Positions 24,953 to 33,585 of a stretch of 64,000 nucleotides of DNA are shown here, one piece after another. The stretch is from Nocardiaceae bacterium. Lineage in GTDB: Bacteria > Actinomycetota > Actinomycetes > Mycobacteriales > Mycobacteriaceae. The notes under the pieces were generated by a model that did not search any database, was not told where the DNA came from, and worked only from the letters and a program-made list of their open reading frames with translations. The position numbers and the translations under genes are program-made. Numbering within the stretch: position 1 is the first letter of the stretch; every line of letters begins with the position of its first letter. The stretch spans positions 1-64,000 of the forward strand of contig JAJFUQ010000059.1 in assembly GCA_021372355.1 (NCBI GenBank). Direction: 5' to 3'.

Positions 24953-26407
24953 TCAGAGCTGGTGTTCACCAGTCGCGTCCGGGTCAATCTGGCGTGCCGC
25001 GCGCAAGCCCGACTCGATCGCCCCTTCCACCCACCCCGACTTGAAGGTGGTGAAGTCACCGGCCCAGTGAATCCGCTCGGACGGCTTCTTCATCTCCGCC
25101 AGCATCCAGCCGCCGTCGGTCGGTGTATCGCCGAACGCGCCCTTGATCCACGGCTGGTCAGGCCAGGAGAACTCCCCGACCTCCACAACGTCTTCGAGCA
25201 TCCCCGACATATCGGCGTTGAACACGTTGACCAGATCCATGGCGCGCGTCTGCTTCGGCTGCGAGAGGTAGTCCAGCGCATTCTTCCCGGACAGGTAGAA
25301 GAAGGCATTTCCACGGCCTCCGGGTTCGTTTCCGGTGATGTCGATCAAGCGCTCCCACGATCGATCGGACGCGGCGACGGGCCACCCTCGAACCCCGCGG
25401 TCGATCCACGTCGGCCGGTTGGTCTGCAGGTACACCTTCACGATCGAGGCCCACAACATCCCATCGACGACCTCCTGCATCCGTTGCGGGAGAGCGGGCC
25501 GGATGTCGACATCCTGGAGCACGCTGAACGGAATCGTGCTGATGACGGCGTCGCCGGTCCATTCCTTGCCGTTCGCCGTGACGACCTTGGCTTGTCGATC
25601 GTTCTGCTCGATTGCCGTGACCGCCGAACCGAGATGAATCTTCCCCTCCGGAAGTTCGGCTGCCATGGTCTGCGGAAGCCTGTCGTTCCCGCCGAGCACC
25701 CGGAAGAGGTTGCGGTCGCCGAAGTGGTACGCGAAGTCCGGCAGCAAGCCCAGGACGCTGATGTCGAGCATGAATCCACCGGCTTGTGCGGCGACGAGCT
25801 TGGAGAACGCGTCGGATGCGCCCTCTTTTGCCAGCATGTCGCGGACCGTGAAGCCGTCGAACTTGTCGGCTTCGGCGGCGTTGGGCCAGTCGGGGTCGAC
25901 GACCGTCGTGAAGTCCGCACCGAGAGGCACGAAATAGCTCGTGAGCATCGAACTGAGTTCGACGTTGCGTTCGTCCTCCTTCAGGTTCCACGGCCACGCG
26001 TCGAGACGCGTCGCGTCCCCGTGCAGGCCGTCGATCAGGTATGCCGGGCAACCATCGTTCATGGCAACGATGGGCAGCTTGAACTTGCTGATGTAGCCGG
26101 CCGTCAACGGCATGTTCAGCCGGAAGTGGCCGCCACCGCCCTCGGTCGTCTGGCCGTTGGCGAATTTGACCGAGATCAAGCGTCCGCCGATACGATCCTG
26201 TGTCTCGAACACCTCGACGTCGTGGCCGCGGCGGTGCAAGGCAAGCGCCGCGGTCAGGCCGGCCATTCCGGCGCCGAGAACGAGTACGCGTTTCGGCGAC
26301 TCCGCACTCCCCGGCGTCGACTGCTTGGCGCACGCGGCGGTGCTCATCCCGCCCAGCAGAGCCGCACCGGCGCCCAACTGCAAAGCCCTACGACGACTCA
26401 ACTGCAT
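24953..26407 (-). CDS. Tat-exported flavin amine-oxidase-like oxidoreductase
   Basis: A 484-residue FAD enzyme of the monoamine-oxidase family. MQLSRRRALQLGAGAALLGG is a twin-arginine signal; STAAC may be a lipobox, so it may be a lipoprotein outside the membrane. VLVLGAGMAGLTAALALHRR binds FAD, RIGGRL is the conserved second motif, and HWAGDFTTFKSGWVEGAIES is the C-terminal FAD-contacting segment. It probably oxidises an exported amine or similar substrate. ATG 26407 has AAGGGAG upstream and leaves the signal peptide at the N-terminus. It lies downstream of other exported-protein genes on the same strand. Confidence 0.87.
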   Translation of the reverse strand: MQLSRRRALQLGAGAALLGGMSTAACAKQSTPGSAESPKRVLVLGAGMAGLTAALALHRRGHDVEVFETQDRIGGRLISVKFANGQTTEGGGGHFRLNMPLTAGYISKFKLPIVAMNDGCPAYLIDGLHGDATRLDAWPWNLKEDERNVELSSMLTSYFVPLGADFTTVVDPDWPNAAEADKFDGFTVRDMLAKEGASDAFSKLVAAQAGGFMLDISVLGLLPDFAYHFGDRNLFRVLGGNDRLPQTMAAELPEGKIHLGSAVTAIEQNDRQAKVVTANGKEWTGDAVISTIPFSVLQDVDIRPALPQRMQEVVDGMLWASIVKVYLQTNRPTWIDRGVRGWPVAASDRSWERLIDITGNEPGGRGNAFFYLSGKNALDYLSQPKQTRAMDLVNVFNADMSGMLEDVVEVGEFSWPDQPWIKGAFGDTPTDGGWMLAEMKKPSERIHWAGDFTTFKSGWVEGAIESGLRAARQIDPDATGEHQL

Positions 26408-26487
26408 TGTGCGAACTCCCTTGTCGAAATGAACAGAAGCGGGTTTGGGTTCGTCCTGCGCGAATGACGCACCCTGGAGGACGCGGG

Positions 26488-27129
26488 TCAGGCGCGCGCA
26501 GCCTGACACACCTTGGGATCGATCTCGCCGTTGGCGCACAGGTACGCCAGTTGGGCGTCCGCGGCGGTTGAACCATCGTCGAGTGTCGGCGGAACCTCAT
26601 ATCCGGACGAGGCACACAGGTCGCGGTCAGCGTCGCCCACGGAACACAGGTACTTCAGTTGCGCGTCCGCGTTCGAAGGCTGGCGGTTGGGGGCGGGAGT
26701 GGGAAACCCCGAGCGTGCACACAACGCCGCATCCGCTTCGCCGACCGAGCAGAGGTACTTCAACTGAGCATCAGCTGCGGTAGTGCCGCCGTTGCTCTGC
26801 GGCATCGGGAATCCAGACTCATCGCACAACTGCTTGTCAGCTTCGCCAAGGGAGCAGAGATATCTCAGTTGTGCCTGAGCGACATCGTTGGGGCCCTCCG
26901 GTTGAGTGGTGGCCGGTGCCGGAGCCGGCGCCGCACTCCCCGTCGTTGTCGTCGTTGTCGTCGTGGAATTCATCGTCGCCGAGGTGGTTGTCGTCGCGGT
27001 GGTCGTCGTAGCGGACACGGCGGTGCTGCTGTTCGCGTCATGCTGGGCGGAGCCGTTCGAGCTGCTGCACGCAGCAAGCGTGATGGCGGCGCCGGCAAGG
27101 ACGGCTGCGGTCAGAATTCGCACTGTCAT
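26488..27129 (-). CDS. Lipoprotein with four Cys-paired repeats
   Basis: A 213-residue exported lipoprotein: signal peptide RILTAAVLAGAAITLAAC with lipobox LAAC, a Thr/Ser-rich linker, then four repeats of ~32-36 residues. Each starts AQL-x-YLC and has a second Cys ten residues on (YLCSLGEADKQLCDESGFP, YLCSVGEADAALCARSGFP, YLCSVGDADRDLCASSGY, YLCANGEIDPKVC). The paired cysteines probably form a disulfide within each repeat. I do not recognise the repeat. ATG 27129 is chosen as the start of the signal peptide. It lies 86 bases downstream of the DUF4344 peptidase gene on the same strand. Confidence 0.82.
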   Translation of the reverse strand: MTVRILTAAVLAGAAITLAACSSSNGSAQHDANSSTAVSATTTTATTTTSATMNSTTTTTTTTGSAAPAPAPATTQPEGPNDVAQAQLRYLCSLGEADKQLCDESGFPMPQSNGGTTAADAQLKYLCSVGEADAALCARSGFPTPAPNRQPSNADAQLKYLCSVGDADRDLCASSGYEVPPTLDDGSTAADAQLAYLCANGEIDPKVCQAARA

Positions 27130-27215
27130 GGTCTGCTTTCGTTTCTCGCGGCAGCCGGAGTCTTTACTTCGTCCGGCTCTGATGGGGGGTGGAAAAAACT
27201 GTGCGGCAATGACAG

Positions 27216-28016
27216 TCATGCAGCTTCTTTGAGATGCGGCTGGAGCAGACGGGTCCAGGCCCGAGACATCTGCTCGAATTCGTTATCGCACTCGTCCGCA
27301 CGGTCGTCGGGAACCCGCCCGTCACTGACAAGGCTCGCCTCGGCCGAGGGGTCTGATCCGTAGGTCCAGCACAGGAGGTTGTACATCCGCTGACGACTGA
27401 GCGAGTGAACGTCGGCGAAGTGCCTTTCGGTGAGCTCATTTCGGGCACTGAGACGATCGAACAAGTCCGCGAAGTCGATGACGGCCTGGCGGTCACTGGC
27501 TGGGGCTGGGGTGCCGTCCGCTTCCGGAAGCAGCAGCAGGACCGCCGCCAACTGATCAGCGACGTCTTCCTCGCGGCCCGTGAAAGGAAGGTCGTAGAGG
27601 TGAAGGACCGCATGGCCGAGTTCGTGATAGAACGTCGCCGTCACGGCACCGAGGGCCGCCTCGTTCGCACGTCCGGTATCGGCGAACAGTTCCTGCAGCT
27701 TGGCAGCCCACTCATAACAGATCACCATGACCTTGTCGCTCGCTGACCAGAACGCGTTCGGCTCGTCGCACTGGTCGCCGATCAATGGAATGTCGAACGG
27801 CAGGACGAGGCTCTCGTTGACGTCTTCGGCGAAGTCCTCGAGGACCTTGTTTTCTTCTAACAGGGCTTTACCGCGGACCGCCTCCGCGCTCTCTGCGTCC
27901 TCGTAGTCGACGGCCATTCGATGGCTCGATTCCGCGGGTGTTGTGCTCTCGCTACAGCCGCTGATCACCGCCACGAAGATCCACATGCCCGTCAGCAGAC
28001 GGATCGCGTTCCTCAC
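27216..28016 (-). CDS. DUF4344-type metallopeptidase lipoprotein
   Basis: A 266-residue protein with lipoprotein signal (IRLLTGMWIFVAVISGC; lipobox ISGC) and a zinc-peptidase HExxH motif in FYHELGHAVLHLYDLPFTGR, followed by REEDVADQLAAVLLL, whose acids may supply the third ligand. These match DUF4344 putative metallopeptidases. An earlier strand MVICYEWAAKL is also typical. GTG 28016 overlaps the stop of the lipase gene (GTGA), giving translational coupling. Its substrate is unknown; the Cys-repeat lipoprotein encoded next is an obvious candidate partner. Confidence 0.82.
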   Translation of the reverse strand: MRNAIRLLTGMWIFVAVISGCSESTTPAESSHRMAVDYEDAESAEAVRGKALLEENKVLEDFAEDVNESLVLPFDIPLIGDQCDEPNAFWSASDKVMVICYEWAAKLQELFADTGRANEAALGAVTATFYHELGHAVLHLYDLPFTGREEDVADQLAAVLLLLPEADGTPAPASDRQAVIDFADLFDRLSARNELTERHFADVHSLSRQRMYNLLCWTYGSDPSAEASLVSDGRVPDDRADECDNEFEQMSRAWTRLLQPHLKEAA

Positions 28017-29770
28017 GGGTTCGCAACCTCTGCCACACATCCCGGCGCGAGGGTGGCGCCGAACGCACCCGACATGAACATCTGCACCGGGGAACCCGCG
28101 AAACGCATCGCCTTTCCGTCTTTGGTGACGGTCACGGTCGACGACTGCCCGGGAATGGACAGATGACTTGCCGGACTCGCCGACCCGTCCTTTCGGTACG
28201 CCAGCAGGTGCAAGTAGGCAGCCGGTGCGTCAGTGGCGCAGTACTGCTGCTTGAGGTCCTCGAACAGCCCGGCACTCATGCAGTCCGTGGCGGCCGGTAC
28301 GGATCCGTCGGTCGTGTTGGGCGACGGCACGCAGTGGATGATCGAATCGTCCATGCCCTGCGCGATCAGAACGGGAACTGGCTTCCCGTGCGACGTTGGG
28401 ATCTTGGGATAGGGACTGGTCCCCCGCGGCCCGGGCAGGTTCCACGTAATCCACTGGCACCAATCGGCGATCGCGTCGCCCGTGGGCGCCGCGCAGGTGG
28501 CGTCCAGCCCACCCGGGAAGAACTGACCGACGCGGTAGGGCTGGGGAAGATTCCAGACCGCGGGCACGAGCATCTGGTTCTGTTCGGCATTCCGGTAGGG
28601 CGAAGTCGCCGCTTGGACCTGCTTGGATTCGGTTTCCAAGCACAACGAGGTGACGGTGCCTACGGTGTCCTGCCCCTGCTTGGTGAGCATCGCGTCCCGG
28701 TCCAGCGGGGCGTTCTCGGGAAATGCGGGCAGTTTCGCGCCCGGAGTCATCGCCTTCGAGGTGGAGAAGGTCGACCACGAGCCGAAAATGTAGGAGAACA
28801 GTGCCGGCCCGATCTGGAGTTCGAGCTTGGGGATGGGCAACCCGACGACCTCGATCGTCTTGTGCATTTCCCAGTCCGCGAGCCCGCGCGCGCCCGTTCC
28901 TGGCGCACCGATGAACGTGGACGCGGGCGCCAGTGCCACCACGCCGGCCAATTCGATCGGCGGTGTCGGCTTGGCGGGAGACGTGGCCGCGTAGTACGTG
29001 TCGGCCATCTGGCCGGCCCACAGCGCGGCATGCCCGCCTTGCGAATGCCCCCACGTGACCATGTCGAAGCCCTTGATCAGCTCCGGCGTCAACTTCTCCT
29101 GCGCCACCAACTGACTTGCCGCCCGCACGGAATCAAGGACATTGGCGGCGGCGACTCGGCCGAGGACATAGGTGTCTTTGGGCTGATAGTCCGCGGCCGC
29201 GACCATCCAGCCCTGATCGAGTGCGAATTGCAGCGCCCCGGAGTCCGCGGTTCCCTCGTATTCACCAAGCGGCTTCCCCACGCCGATAGCACCGATTCCG
29301 CCGGGCATGGGACCCCAGAAAAGCTTCTTGGGATCAGACGACGGCAGACAGCGCTGATCCAGGCCTACCGTTCCATGCGACCAGGCGAGCACATTCGCTC
29401 GCCCGCTGTTGTTCGCGCGCAGCCCCGATGCGGGCGCAGCGACGAGGCCACACACGAGCTGTCGGTCGTTTTCGTCGACACCGATCGACACGTACAAGAC
29501 ACGCCAGACCTTGGCATTGGCCGGAAATCCTTTTGCTTCCGCGCCGGTCGGCTCAAGCAGTTGGGACGAGACGAGGTCGCCCGGGCCAGTCCCGCTCGGA
29601 GCCGCGGAACCGACGCCGTTGGGCCCGTCACAGACGGACGCGCTCGGTGCTGCCGAGGTGGACGGCGCAGACCCTCCGTCGCCCGACCTACTGCAGGCGG
29701 TCGCGATCGCGGCCAAGCACAGAAGGAGTGCGACAACACCCCGTGTGCCTAAAGCCGGTTGTCGATTCAT
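28013..29770 (-). CDS. LIP-family secreted lipase/esterase lipoprotein
   Basis: A 585-residue alpha/beta hydrolase of the secretory-lipase (LIP) type. N-terminal signal GVVALLLCLAAIATACS with a lipobox-like ATAC cysteine; ANVLAWSHGTVG precedes the core, and the nucleophilic serine is in WGHSQGGHAA (near residue 260). VLIAQGMDDSIIHCVPS carries the probable catalytic Asp. Several cysteines suggest extracytoplasmic disulfides. ATG 29770 is chosen over a longer frame because the signal sequence begins there. It is the first gene of the exported-protein operon and is divergent from the M13 peptidase. Confidence 0.85.
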   Translation of the reverse strand: MNRQPALGTRGVVALLLCLAAIATACSRSGDGGSAPSTSAAPSASVCDGPNGVGSAAPSGTGPGDLVSSQLLEPTGAEAKGFPANAKVWRVLYVSIGVDENDRQLVCGLVAAPASGLRANNSGRANVLAWSHGTVGLDQRCLPSSDPKKLFWGPMPGGIGAIGVGKPLGEYEGTADSGALQFALDQGWMVAAADYQPKDTYVLGRVAAANVLDSVRAASQLVAQEKLTPELIKGFDMVTWGHSQGGHAALWAGQMADTYYAATSPAKPTPPIELAGVVALAPASTFIGAPGTGARGLADWEMHKTIEVVGLPIPKLELQIGPALFSYIFGSWSTFSTSKAMTPGAKLPAFPENAPLDRDAMLTKQGQDTVGTVTSLCLETESKQVQAATSPYRNAEQNQMLVPAVWNLPQPYRVGQFFPGGLDATCAAPTGDAIADWCQWITWNLPGPRGTSPYPKIPTSHGKPVPVLIAQGMDDSIIHCVPSPNTTDGSVPAATDCMSAGLFEDLKQQYCATDAPAAYLHLLAYRKDGSASPASHLSIPGQSSTVTVTKDGKAMRFAGSPVQMFMSGAFGATLAPGCVAEVANP

Positions 29771-30073
29771 GGCCGTGAAATTAGCCACTCGGAACGGCGG
29801 AAATGACCGCAATCTGGAAAGGATTTCCAACCAATTCTGTGCGATGGAGTAACTTCACCGCTCGGATTCACCTGGCCGTGCACCTTCTCCTTAATTGGCT
29901 GATCGATCGAACAGTGCGTTTCGATCAGACGGTCCCCGGCTTATGGTCACACTTTCTAGGATTGACGAAGTCCGGAACCGCTTGGTCAACGACCCAAAAA
30001 GCGGATCGCGCAACTGCTTTGACGACCGCATCGGACCGGAACGCCAGCTGATCTCACGCCGTTAAGGGGTGTC
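29771..30073. other. Divergent intergenic region, lipase / M13 peptidase
   Basis: A 303-base region between two divergent exported-enzyme genes, with no credible gene. It holds an inverted repeat at 29899-29928 that shares its core with the palindrome at 20704, and AAGGGG as Shine-Dalgarno for the peptidase. Confidence 0.6.
29899..29928. promoter_or_regulatory. Composite operator CTGATCGA...TCGATCAG
   Basis: CTGATCGA (29899-29906) and TCGATCAG (29921-29928) are a perfect inverted repeat with a 14-base spacer. In addition, 29899-29914 (CTGATCGATCGAACAG) differs at one base from the perfect palindrome at 20704-20719, so it may be a full site with a neighbouring half-site. Its position allows control of both divergent genes. 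Confidence 0.5.
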
Positions 30074-32137
30074 GTGCGAGTACGTGTTTTTCGTCCCCTC
30101 TGCGGAATTGTCTCCCTGGCGCTGGTAGCTGGATGCGGCACAAGTTCGAGCGCGGACGTGGCTCGGCGTGAGGCTGCGGCCGCGTTTCCCGTTTCCGAAC
30201 TCGACCCCTCGATAAACGCGTGCGCCGACTTCGAGGGATACGTCAATCGAAAATGGGTTTCCAGTACCGAGATTCCTGCTGATTCTGGCCGAGTCATGGC
30301 GTTCACCCAAGTGCAGGATCAGGTTGCGGCGCAGCTCAAAACCATCGTCGAGCAGGCTGCCGGGAAGCGCGGAACCCAGAAACCGGGAACGCCTGAGTAT
30401 CAGGTCGGCACGCTTTATGCCGAAATGCTCGACGAATCGGCGCTCGACCGCGCTGGAGTAGGCCCGGTGACAGCCGAACTCGAGACAATTCGGAACTTGA
30501 GTGACATCGGACAACTCAGTGGGTTCATTCGAGCGGACGTCGCGCACGGCGGCAAGCTGGTCTTCGAGCTCAAAGCCGTGGCCGATCCCCATGACGCGAC
30601 CCGCCGACTAGCCGACGTGAGCCCGACGGCGTTGGGGTTGCCGGCCAAGGCGTACTACACCGATCCGGAGTATGCCGACATCGTCGCGGCCTACCGCGAC
30701 TACCAGGCACGACTTCTCGAGCTGAGTGGACTGACGGTTGCGGACGCAAGGATGCAGGCCGATCGTGCGTTCGTGCTCGAGTCTTCGCTTGCGGACGCGA
30801 CGTTGGCACCGGAACAAGCGCGTGACCCCAGTCAATCGATATCGGTCGTCACACGCACGGAAGCGGAGACTCGGACACCTGCCGTCGGCTGGAGTGCGTT
30901 GTTCGATGCCGTCGGGTTGCCTGACGTCACGCAGTTTCAACAGACCGAGGAGAAGTTCTTCGAAAGACTGAACGAGTTGCTTGTTCCCAAACAGACCGAG
31001 GCTTGGAAGGCCCTGCTCCAGCTTGCGGTCCTGAAGCGCTCGGCGTCGATGCTCTCGGCACCGTTTCGGACTGCCGATCTGGAGTTCTCGCAGGACTTGA
31101 CGGGCGCGACGGAGGATCGGCCACGTTGGCGCGAAGCGCTCGAACTCGTGAACGGTTCGGTCGGTATGGAGCTCGGACGCTTGTACGTGAGCGCGCAGTA
31201 CGACCCGGCAGTGACGTCGAAGGTCCGGACGATGATCACGTCGATCATCTCGGCAATGGGCCAGAGATTGCGTGCGCTCGACTGGATGAGTGACCAAACC
31301 AAGCAGCGCGCCCTGGAAAAGCTTCAGACGATGGTTGTGAAGGTCGGGCACCCGTCGACCTACCGAGATGCGTCGGCTGCGGGGATCGAGGGGAAAGGAT
31401 TGATCTCGGACGTCCGCGCGATCGAAGAGTTCAACTTTCGTGAGCAGATCGAACTGATTGGAAAACCCGTCGATCGGCACAGTTGGGACACGCCGCCGCA
31501 GGAAGTCAACGCCTTCTACGAACCAACCGAGAACTCGATCACCTTTCCGGCGGCAATCCTGCAGGCGCCGTTCTTCGATCCGAAGGCCGATCCGGCACTC
31601 AATTACGGTTCGATCGGCGAAATCATCGGCCACGAAATCACGCACGCATTCGACGTCGACGGCTCGCAGTACGACGCACAGGGCAATCTCGACGACTGGT
31701 GGACCCCCGAGGACGCGGCGAACTTCGCCGAGCGCACGTCCCGGTTGGTGACGCAGTACGACGCCTACGTACCGTTGCCGAACCGACCGAATCTGCACGT
31801 GAACGGAGAATTGACGCTCGGCGAGAACATCGCCGACCTGGGCGGCTTCCTCGTCGCGTTCGATGCGTTCCAGAACGTGGACCCCGGTCCGGTGGACTCA
31901 CACGGCAAGATCGCCGGCCTGACTCCCGAGCAACGATTCTTTCTCGGGGCAGCGCGGCAGGAGCGCGCCAAATTGCGGGAAGAGGCGATGATCGCCCAAC
32001 TCGACGACCCCCACGCTCCCACGCCCTATCGAGTCAACGGCGTCGTACCGAACGTGCCTCAGTTCGCCCGAACGTTCGGTTGTCGTGCGGGCGACCCGAT
32101 GGTCAATGTGCCGGAGTCGATCGTCAGCATCTGGTGA
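30074..32137 (+). CDS. M13 (neprilysin-like) metallopeptidase lipoprotein
   Basis: A 687-residue zinc endopeptidase of family M13. CGIVSLALVAGCG is a lipoprotein signal with lipobox VAGC, unlike cytosolic or unprocessed M13 enzymes. VNAFYEPTENSITFPAAIL is the substrate-binding region, IGHEITHAFD the HExxH zinc motif, and GENIADLGG the downstream glutamate zinc ligand with its Asp. The C-terminal CRAGDPM motif near the end is typical of the family. GTG 30074 follows AAGGGG. It likely trims peptides outside the membrane and is divergent from a lipase. Confidence 0.92.
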   Translation: MRVRVFRPLCGIVSLALVAGCGTSSSADVARREAAAAFPVSELDPSINACADFEGYVNRKWVSSTEIPADSGRVMAFTQVQDQVAAQLKTIVEQAAGKRGTQKPGTPEYQVGTLYAEMLDESALDRAGVGPVTAELETIRNLSDIGQLSGFIRADVAHGGKLVFELKAVADPHDATRRLADVSPTALGLPAKAYYTDPEYADIVAAYRDYQARLLELSGLTVADARMQADRAFVLESSLADATLAPEQARDPSQSISVVTRTEAETRTPAVGWSALFDAVGLPDVTQFQQTEEKFFERLNELLVPKQTEAWKALLQLAVLKRSASMLSAPFRTADLEFSQDLTGATEDRPRWREALELVNGSVGMELGRLYVSAQYDPAVTSKVRTMITSIISAMGQRLRALDWMSDQTKQRALEKLQTMVVKVGHPSTYRDASAAGIEGKGLISDVRAIEEFNFREQIELIGKPVDRHSWDTPPQEVNAFYEPTENSITFPAAILQAPFFDPKADPALNYGSIGEIIGHEITHAFDVDGSQYDAQGNLDDWWTPEDAANFAERTSRLVTQYDAYVPLPNRPNLHVNGELTLGENIADLGGFLVAFDAFQNVDPGPVDSHGKIAGLTPEQRFFLGAARQERAKLREEAMIAQLDDPHAPTPYRVNGVVPNVPQFARTFGCRAGDPMVNVPESIVSIW

Positions 32138-32145
32138 CGCACAAT

Positions 32146-32619
32146 TCAGACCCGAGTCAGCACCAGATACTCGCTGACCCCGAACACGGCCTGTAGGACC
32201 CGCTCGGCCGTGGCGAATTGATACTCCAACTCCGACGCCCCCACGATGCGCGGATTGGTCACGCGCACCATTTCGCCCTGGTACCGCACCGCGGCCTCAC
32301 CCGCTGCGAGCACGTTCTTGAGCCATTGCGTCTCGTGCCCGTACGGCAATCCGATGATGAAACCGTCGTCGGTCGCGATCGGGGTGACCGGAGTCTGCAA
32401 CTCGCGTCCACTCGTGCGTCCGCGGTGATAGATGACGCCGTTCCGGTCGCCCGCCTCACCGGCGGTCTTCAACGCGGGCGCATTGAGGCGGTCCCGCTGC
32501 AAGCGCGTGAAGGGCACCAACACTGCCTTCGACTTGGTGCGCATCCCGATGATCAGCACCCCGGCAGCGACGAGAACGGCGCCGAGGACGATCAGAACAA
32601 CCCTGCGAATTGTGGCCAT
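32146..32619 (-). CDS. Deazaflavin (F420)-dependent nitroreductase-family protein
   Basis: A 157-residue protein with an N-terminal membrane helix (RRVVLIVLGAVLVAAGVLII) and a split-barrel domain of the Ddn type: GVIYHRGRTSGRELQTPVTP, FIIGLPYGHETQWLKNVLAA and VTNPRIVGASE are the standard family segments. It should bind reduced F420 near the membrane, with a quinone-like or xenobiotic substrate. ATG 32619 is preferred since a TTG at 32631 has no better RBS. It is last in a minus-strand group with an SRPBCC and an ester-cyclase-like gene, and is convergent with the M13 gene (8-base gap). Confidence 0.85.
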   Translation of the reverse strand: MATIRRVVLIVLGAVLVAAGVLIIGMRTKSKAVLVPFTRLQRDRLNAPALKTAGEAGDRNGVIYHRGRTSGRELQTPVTPIATDDGFIIGLPYGHETQWLKNVLAAGEAAVRYQGEMVRVTNPRIVGASELEYQFATAERVLQAVFGVSEYLVLTRV

Positions 32620-32645
32620 GTCCCGACCCAATCACAGGAGGCGAA

Positions 32646-33080
32646 CTACCGCGACTCCGCCCGCTGCTTCAACGCCGCGTTGAACGCGTCATGCCCACGC
32701 TGCGGCGCATCACGCATCATCAGAAGGAAGACCGGGACGAACGGGCCGGTGATCCGCTCGACATGCGTGAAGCGCACTCGGTTTTCGCCGACGGGCGCGA
32801 TGCGAAATTCACGCCGCCCCTTGAAGAATCGGTCCGTCACCAAGTGCCCTTCCCAGGTGAACAGCGACTCCGGTTCGAGGTCTTTGATCTGCGCCTTCAC
32901 ATTCACCGACGGCCGACCCGGCATGCCGAGAGTCATCGTCAGCGTGGAGCCAGGCGTCAGCTGTCCCGAGATCGCCGGCAGCGACGGATTCCACTCCCCG
33001 TACGCAGCGGTGTCGGTGAGTACCCGCCACACGTCCGCAGCTGCGGCGTCGATATCGAAAGTCGTTTCGTAGAGCTTCAT
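32646..33080 (-). CDS. SRPBCC (START-like) domain protein
   Basis: A 144-residue helix-grip protein. LYETTFDIDAAAADVWRVLT is the classical first strand and helix of the SRPBCC fold, followed by WNPSLPAISG, FTWEGHLVTDRFFKGRREF and the long C-terminal helix. Such proteins bind hydrophobic small molecules, sometimes as cyclases or hydrolases. ATG 33080 has GGAG upstream and follows the previous stop by one base, so the pair is coupled with the SnoaL-like protein upstream. Confidence 0.85.
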   Translation of the reverse strand: MKLYETTFDIDAAAADVWRVLTDTAAYGEWNPSLPAISGQLTPGSTLTMTLGMPGRPSVNVKAQIKDLEPESLFTWEGHLVTDRFFKGRREFRIAPVGENRVRFTHVERITGPFVPVFLLMMRDAPQRGHDAFNAALKQRAESR

Positions 33081-33081
33081 C

Positions 33082-33489
33082 TCATGCTCCGATCTGCTGG
33101 AGCAGGCCGAGTCCGTCGAACTGAGCCCAGTGCTCGGCGATCTTCCCGTCGACGACGCGGCTGAAGTCGATTCCGGTGATGCTGATCTGGCGCCCGGTCG
33201 CAGCATTGCCCAGGAAGTCGCCGCGGTGCGTGCCCGTCATCGTCCAGCGGGACGCCACGGTGTCGCGCTCGGTGACCGCAGAATCGATCGAGATCTGTAC
33301 GTCCGGGAAGCCGGCGACGAACATCCCCATGAACTCCGCCCACCCGGCCGAGTCGAGCGTCACGGGAGCGCCCTGCACATGCGCGGCGTAGCTCGGATGA
33401 CGGAAGCCCGCCTCTGCGTCCCAGTCGCGGTCATTGAAGGCCTGCACCCAGAGTTCGTTCAAAACCTTGGGAGAAACGGTGGTGGTCAT
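33082..33489 (-). CDS. SnoaL-like (NTF2-fold) ester cyclase family protein
   Basis: A 135-residue NTF2-fold protein of the SnoaL/ester-cyclase group: LWVQAFNDRDWDAEAGFRHP, then GMFVAGFPDVQISIDSAVTE, RWTMTGTHRGDFLG and DGKIAEHWAQFDGLGLLQQI at the end are standard. Relatives act as polyketide cyclases, isomerases or simple ligand binders; the reaction here is unknown. ATG 33489 has a strong AGGAG. It lies 96 bases downstream of the LuxR-type regulator and is coupled to the SRPBCC gene. Confidence 0.85.
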   Translation of the reverse strand: MTTTVSPKVLNELWVQAFNDRDWDAEAGFRHPSYAAHVQGAPVTLDSAGWAEFMGMFVAGFPDVQISIDSAVTERDTVASRWTMTGTHRGDFLGNAATGRQISITGIDFSRVVDGKIAEHWAQFDGLGLLQQIGA

Positions 33490-33585
33490 GTCGGCTCCTT
33501 GCGGCGAGGTTGTGTTGACCTGCTCAGTCTCGTGCGCGCCGACGGTTCGCACATCTGGCGATTCCATATATGGAGTCCATATCTT

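Noticed and set aside
28163..29752. A 529-residue open frame opposite the lipase gene
   Set aside because: It is a shadow of the lipase gene; the minus strand has the GHSQGG motif and signal sequence.
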